A DNA stretch of 24,310 bases from a virus, in the IMG/VR virus record IMGVR_UViG_3300032293_002087, positions 1 to 24,310 of that record; one strand, given 5' to 3'. The notes beneath the pieces were generated by a model that was given only the letters and a program-made list of their open reading frames with translations, ran no database searches and was not told the origin of the DNA. The position numbers and the translations under genes were made by a program. Shown piece after piece: positions 20,421 to 24,310 of this stretch; within the stretch, counting starts at the first letter, position 1, and each line of letters begins with the position of its first letter.

Positions 20421-21426
20421 ACTTAAAGTCCTTTTGAATCTCTTCGTCCAACTTAGTTAGAATGTCTTTAGTGAAATACTTTTCAGGATCCTCATCAATG
20501 TTCTTCTCGAACGCCTTGGTTCCGTCTGGCAATTCAATACGAGTTGATACCTTCTTGAAGATGTTGTATTTCAGTGCAAGGTCCGTCAAACCATAATATC
20601 TGCTCAGACCCGAGGTGTAGTTCAGGCGGGTCTCAACATTCATGTTTTCCTTGACGAATCGATTCTTGTAGTTGGTGCACTTGATGAAGTTTCCGACAAC
20701 TCCCTCTTCGGTCTTATCCTTGCTCTTGGAGAGAGTTAGAATGTTGCTGGCTGCATACTTGAGACCAATACCACCGCCAAGTTCCTTTGTTGGAACATAT
20801 GCACCGATAACCTGATATGTGTGATTGGTGAGAAGCATTGGAATCTTTGCCTTGCCGAGCTTTAAAGTAAGAACTCGGAAAGTCGCCTTTGTCTGCTGTG
20901 CCTTGGTCATGTCGCGGACATTCTTGCCTTCTGCAGAATCGTTCATTTCCTTCTCGGTGGACAACATGCCAAGAGAATCAAGAACCATGAACACTGGCTT
21001 TCGATCTTCTTCGGGCTGCTCTAAGATGTCGTTGACGATCTTAAGAGCTTGTGTCTTGAACTCCTCAATGGTTGCAACGGGAATCACGGCTACTCGCTCA
21101 GGATCAACACCACGCGCAGTGAACATGTCAGATGTAACTGCTTGCTCGGTGTCAAAGTAGACGACTACGCCGTCTTTATGATCCTTGAGGAACTGACCTG
21201 CGATACCGATTGCGTAAAAAGTCTTGCCTGTTGCAGGATCGCCAGCCAAGCAGGAGATCTTGTTGTTTGGCAGACCACCAAAGATTGAACCAGACAGCAA
21301 TGCATTCAATGCATATGAGCCAGTATCAATAAACCCGGTAACGTCAGCACCATCGATGCCGTCAGATACTAGGGTTGCATCAGGATTGTTTATTTTGCTT
21401 ATTAGTGTTTTTAGATACTTCGACAT
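20404..21426 (-). CDS. uvsX: UvsX recombinase (RecA/Rad51-like)
   Basis: A 340-residue strand-exchange protein. I use ATG 21424-21426 (MSKYLKTLISKINNPDATLV), as homologues begin there; the longer open frame merely runs through the upstream gene. Walker A is AGDPATGKTF (61-70), followed by VVVYFDTEQAV (88-98) and Walker B VFMVLDSLGML. The L2-type region includes LLTNHTYQVIGAYVPTKELG. It forms filaments on single-stranded DNA for recombination-dependent replication and repair, where it would work with the exonuclease and resolvase of this window. Its start overlaps the small upstream gene by about 47 bases. The Walker A is more RecA-like than that of T4 UvsX itself. Confidence 0.94.
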   Translation of the reverse strand: MSKYLKTLISKINNPDATLVSDGIDGADVTGFIDTGSYALNALLSGSIFGGLPNNKISCLAGDPATGKTFYAIGIAGQFLKDHKDGVVVYFDTEQAVTSDMFTARGVDPERVAVIPVATIEEFKTQALKIVNDILEQPEEDRKPVFMVLDSLGMLSTEKEMNDSAEGKNVRDMTKAQQTKATFRVLTLKLGKAKIPMLLTNHTYQVIGAYVPTKELGGGIGLKYAASNILTLSKSKDKTEEGVVGNFIKCTNYKNRFVKENMNVETRLNYTSGLSRYYGLTDLALKYNIFKKVSTRIELPDGTKAFEKNIDEDPEKYFTKDILTKLDEEIQKDFKYGQGT

Positions 21427-21760
21427 TCTTTTCTTTCTTTTCCATAAGCCGATAGGCTTCGTCTGTTTGATATTCTGCCATCGAAAGATGGTCTTGCAAG
21501 GAATGCACAATATGCATAATTCTGTCTCTGACAGCCATTATTTTATCAAAGACACCCAGTATTGGTCCCGTAAACCAATCTTTGTTTGTTTTTTGTAGAG
21601 TGCCATAATACTCAGAAAGCGTCTGGTGCTCTGTGAGCAGCATGTGTACGGGCATACCCGCTATACGGTCCTTCAACTCTTGCAACGATTCTTTTGGAAT
21701 TTCGTCATACCGATTATAGCGGATTAGTTTGTTTATTTTTCTAACTTTTTTCTTTGGCAT
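21380..21760 (-). CDS. Hypothetical helical protein
   Basis: A 126-residue protein. I choose ATG 21760 (MPKKKVRKINKLIRYNRYDE) because GAG lies 8 bases upstream and the upstream gene stops at 21765. It has a basic N-terminus, then predicted helices (LQELKDRIAGMPVHMLLTEH, GVFDKIMAVRDRIMHIVHSL) and a polar Lys/Asn/Gln tail. There is no membrane segment. Its end overlaps the uvsX start by about 47 bases in another frame, so the two are translationally linked. The family is not recognised. Confidence 0.72.
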   Translation of the reverse strand: MPKKKVRKINKLIRYNRYDEIPKESLQELKDRIAGMPVHMLLTEHQTLSEYYGTLQKTNKDWFTGPILGVFDKIMAVRDRIMHIVHSLQDHLSMAEYQTDEAYRLMEKKEKNVEVSKNTNKQNKQS

Positions 21761-21764
21761 AAGA

Positions 21765-21956
21765 TTACTCGTCAAACCAACGAGGATCAATTAGAGAAAC
21801 AAGGAGCATGCAGGAGCCAAGTTCCCATCCGCCCAGCATAAATGCCATGAATGTAACTGCACCCATGAGCAAACGTTGAACATGCTCAAAATACTCGGAG
21901 ATCTTAAAATTACGCTTTAGAGAATCTTTGATGAAATTAATAACTTTTTTGATCAT
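21765..21956 (-). CDS. Small membrane protein, hypothetical
   Basis: A 63-residue protein starting in an ATGA overlap with the upstream gene, behind AAAGG. The first 28 residues are basic and amphipathic (KKVINFIKDSLKRNFKISEY); residues 29-58 hold one long or two short hydrophobic segments (LLMGAVTFMAFMLGG, LGSCMLLVSLI) with a turn at WE. Basic residues precede the hydrophobic part, suggesting an N-inside topology. It could be a small inner-membrane protein, perhaps affecting lysis timing or superinfection, but nothing in the sequence decides this. It sits in the replication operon, so it is probably early. Confidence 0.7.
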   Translation of the reverse strand: MIKKVINFIKDSLKRNFKISEYFEHVQRLLMGAVTFMAFMLGGWELGSCMLLVSLIDPRWFDE

Positions 21957-22222
21957 TTTGTTTTTACCTTTCTTACTGTAAGTATAGCACCTGCATAGTT
22001 GTCTGCAACTATGGAATCATCAATTTCTATTTTTTTAATTATTACATTATCTTCAACGTCAAGAAGTCTATCGCCAACCATAAGGCATGGGCCACCTTCA
22101 AAATCAAATAGCCCGTCACCGTGGCGAGTATAAAGACTCCTGCCTTCGATTCTGTAACGTCCGTCTTCAAGAAGCGTGATAATTCGTTCATCACCATATC
22201 TAGACTTAATTTTCTTCATCAT
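21953..22222 (-). CDS. Hypothetical beta-rich protein
   Basis: An 89-residue protein starting at ATG 22222 (MMKKIKSRYGDERI; the second Met is also possible), 3 bases after the previous stop, with AGGA a little far upstream. The sequence alternates short strands and turns (ITLLEDGRYRIEGRSLYTRH, LLDVEDNVIIKKIEI), which suggests a small beta barrel. There is no known motif. It overlaps the small membrane protein gene by 4 bases and lies between DNA polymerase and uvsX. I assign no function. Confidence 0.7.
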   Translation of the reverse strand: MMKKIKSRYGDERIITLLEDGRYRIEGRSLYTRHGDGLFDFEGGPCLMVGDRLLDVEDNVIIKKIEIDDSIVADNYAGAILTVRKVKTK

Positions 22223-22225
22223 TTC

Positions 22226-22465
22226 TTAATATTCCTGATTAACTGCTTTAAGCAATTCTATTTCTTCTTTTAAATCTTTTAATTCTTCTTTGAGTTGAAT
22301 AATTAGTGCATTTTGCCTATCAATTTCTTTTTTTTGTTTTTTAATTACACTGTTATCCACAACATTTATTTGATTATACAAATGCTTATCAAAAATGTAT
22401 TTACCATCTACAAAATTAGATTTTTTTAAATTATAATTTTTATATTTTGCAGCCCCATTTTTCAT
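22226..22465 (-). CDS. Hypothetical protein with C-terminal coiled coil
   Basis: A 79-residue protein from ATG 22465 (MKNGAAKYKNYNL). An alternative TTG start at 22483 would overlap the polymerase stop as TTGA; GAGG lies 12 bases before the ATG, so the choice is open. The N-terminal half is basic and aromatic. The last 40 residues are a clear coiled coil (KKQKKEIDRQNALIIQLKEE, then LKDLKEEIELL), indicating dimerisation. It directly follows DNA polymerase. The family is not recognised. Confidence 0.7.
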   Translation of the reverse strand: MKNGAAKYKNYNLKKSNFVDGKYIFDKHLYNQINVVDNSVIKKQKKEIDRQNALIIQLKEELKDLKEEIELLKAVNQEY

Positions 22466-22479
22466 TTGAACAATATACC

Positions 22480-24310
22480 TCAACCAAAGAATGATTCAAG
22501 TGTGACTTGCTGATTTATCGACCACCCAATAGCCTGAAGAACATTGTCAAGTGGTTCACCAAAAGTCTTGTCAAACTGCTTCTTTCGATCAATGTACTTC
22601 TCCAATTGAAACTGCTCCGGTGGTTTACCGATGAATCCGATGACTGCATCTCGTCCACCCATTCCATAAGGATTAGGTACCTTGACAAAGACAAACTTCA
22701 TCTTGTCGTTTTCCTTGATTGCAGGAATATCCTTGTCAAGTTTTAGTTTCTTGACATAAGCATTGTGCAGCAATGCTGCCTTAGTTGCAATCGGAGTTCC
22801 TGACTTGTAGATGTCGGATACATCAATGTACTTTCCCATGCCCTTAACCCCGCGAGGAGATGCAATATCTTCGATGGGCAAAATCATAAATTGATCATAG
22901 AATTCATCGACATATGCGCAAAGCTCCTCGGGAGTCTTGGTCAAAATAATTTTAATGCAATCCTTTAGTTTGGATCGTACAACTGCTGGCGTGCTGCTTC
23001 TTGCAGTCTCCAGACCCATAATCTTTAGTTTTGGATCAGCAAAACGAACACCTTCAAGGTCTTGCATGAGGAGCGCATACCGCTTTTTTGCAATAAACAT
23101 TCCGGCAGAAGCAATTGCCTCACGCTTGAAAAAAATCTTGTTCTCCGGGCAACCCAAAGTAGATGCCAATAGTTCCATCTCTTTCTTGAACTGCGGTTGA
23201 ATCTTGTGCTCACAGACTTCATGAATGAACTGTGTCACATCTGGAATTTCTGTCTTTGCAGAAACCTTTTCAACAACAGCATTGAGATTCAGGTACACTG
23301 AGTCAGTATCTACCGCCAATACATAGTCCTTGTCATCCTTTGTAAGGTGCTGAATATAGTCGTTCATGGCCATCTCTGCCTTGCGAATGATTACCTGACC
23401 TGTTACGGTCACAGCAGTAGCAAGTTCCGGAGATGAATATACGAAGGCAGGATTTCCAAGGCAACCATAAAGACTGTTTGCAAGAATCTTCTTAACTGAC
23501 TGGCGGATCTTCAATGCTGCAATACGAGGAAGAAGATCGTTGTTCTTTGTCTTTTCGTATTCCTTCTCTAACTCAATCATCTTGTTCTTTGCTTCCTTGC
23601 GCTGATTGAAGGTTCTTTCGATCAGAATAGGAATAAATCCCTTGAGTTGGGTAGTAAAGGTCGAACCGTTACATGCAAGAGAACTCTTGTTTGCGATTGC
23701 TTCCTTGACCAAATCAGGAATATCTTTTCTCTTGCTTCGAAGGAAGTCATCTGCGTTCAAAGACGAATCCTTGTGTACACAAGTCTCCGGGGAGATGTTC
23801 CATTGCATGATGATGCTGGGATACAGGCTGGTGGCGTCGAAGCTTACAACGTTTTTATATACCCCCGGAACCACTTCTTTTACATATGCACCAACAAACT
23901 GATCATCCTTTGCATAGCTACGCTTCAAAGGTGGAACGATATTTTTTTGTGCAAGATAGTCACAACAAATAGTCTCCCAAATGCGAGTGGCAAAGAAAAC
24001 AGTATCGTAGGTAATCTTTGCTTCGTAAGCAATAGATACTGCCAAATCAATCAGCTTTAGTTTATCGTCAAGTCGTTCAACCAAGATAGCGTCTTGGACG
24101 TTATATTCCGCAAACTTTTGAAAGTTTTGACGATAAAATTCACGCATCGATCCATATTCGCTGTAATCCAGTTTTTGTGCATCGAGCTCCACCTTTGCTA
24201 TGTTTTGCAGGGCGTAACTTTCCTGACTGGTTCCGGAAAACTTCTTATATAGATCCATGTAATCCAAGATCGTATAGCCGGGAAACTCATAGATCTTGTA
24301 ATTCTTGCCA
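22480..24310 (-). CDS. DNA polymerase, family B (T4 gp43-like), partial
   Basis: The C-terminal 609 residues or so of a T4-type replicative polymerase; the N-terminus lies beyond the right edge. The visible part starts in the exonuclease domain (GYTILDYMDLYKKF, then EYNVQDAILV as the Exo III-type motif). The polymerase domain has motif A SFDATSLYPSI, motif B KKILANSLYGCLGN, motif C AVDTDSVYLN and KKRYAL. All catalytic Asp residues are present. The C-terminus QQVTLESFFG is like the sliding-clamp-binding tail of T4 gp43. Segments such as LKIMGLETARSSTPAVV match T4 gp43 almost directly. No clamp or loader genes are in the window, so they must lie elsewhere. Confidence 0.96.
   Translation of the reverse strand, partial: GKNYKIYEFPGYTILDYMDLYKKFSGTSQESYALQNIAKVELDAQKLDYSEYGSMREFYRQNFQKFAEYNVQDAILVERLDDKLKLIDLAVSIAYEAKITYDTVFFATRIWETICCDYLAQKNIVPPLKRSYAKDDQFVGAYVKEVVPGVYKNVVSFDATSLYPSIIMQWNISPETCVHKDSSLNADDFLRSKRKDIPDLVKEAIANKSSLACNGSTFTTQLKGFIPILIERTFNQRKEAKNKMIELEKEYEKTKNNDLLPRIAALKIRQSVKKILANSLYGCLGNPAFVYSSPELATAVTVTGQVIIRKAEMAMNDYIQHLTKDDKDYVLAVDTDSVYLNLNAVVEKVSAKTEIPDVTQFIHEVCEHKIQPQFKKEMELLASTLGCPENKIFFKREAIASAGMFIAKKRYALLMQDLEGVRFADPKLKIMGLETARSSTPAVVRSKLKDCIKIILTKTPEELCAYVDEFYDQFMILPIEDIASPRGVKGMGKYIDVSDIYKSGTPIATKAALLHNAYVKKLKLDKDIPAIKENDKMKFVFVKVPNPYGMGGRDAVIGFIGKPPEQFQLEKYIDRKKQFDKTFGEPLDNVLQAIGWSINQQVTLESFFG

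Noticed and set aside
1-24310. CRISPR arrays, insertion sequences, integrase or attachment sites
   Set aside because: No regularly spaced repeats, transposase or integrase motifs, or terminal inverted repeats were seen; the window reads as a continuous lytic-phage gene set.

Overview
The window looks like part of the genome of a T4-like myovirus of the marine or environmental kind. The evidence is the linked set of T4-type replication and recombination genes read on the minus strand from the right edge (family B DNA polymerase gp43, UvsX recombinase, gp41 helicase, gp61 primase), T4-type late-promoter octamers (TATAAATA and one-base variants), dense gene packing with ATGA and TAATG overlaps, and auxiliary nucleotide genes common in aquatic phages (ThyX, a B12-dependent class II ribonucleotide reductase, a tRNA). 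The host cannot be named from this sequence.

Layout. Positions 1-764 (plus strand): the tail of an unknown gene and two small genes, the second resembling ribosome modulation factor. Positions 768-6980 (minus): five genes, probably late and virion-associated, several with an N-terminal helix ending in L-x-E, as in T4 capsid-targeting sequences. Positions 7001-8228 (minus): a protein with two NUMOD-like DNA-binding repeats and a PD-(D/E)XK exonuclease. Positions 8269-12074 (minus): two long, low-complexity, Ala/Gly-rich proteins, probably structural. Positions 12115-12907 (plus): an HNH endonuclease and an FmdB-type zinc ribbon. Positions 12904-13443 (minus): a RuvC-like resolvase. Positions 13453-13609: no supported gene, but a late promoter, a fold-back RNA candidate and a strong hairpin. 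Positions 13610-14704 (minus): a protein with a capsid-targeting-like N-terminus followed by a possible ADP-ribosyltransferase domain. Positions 14705-14826: late promoter, GNRA-loop hairpin and tRNA-Asn. Positions 14834-24310 (minus): nucleotide metabolism and replication genes.

How it works together. The right half makes deoxynucleotides (NrdJ, ThyX) and copies and recombines DNA (gp43, UvsX, gp41, gp61, with the exonuclease and RuvC-like resolvase further left). The left half appears late. Its most interesting theme is a family of proteins that may be packaged in the head by a T4 gp21/CTS-type mechanism. Three predicted virion proteins also carry enzyme-like domains: ADP-ribosyltransferase-like, HNH-like and PD-(D/E)XK-like. 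This suggests an injected-effector arsenal similar in logic to T4 Alt and the internal proteins. That last point is inference from motifs read by eye; no database search was possible.
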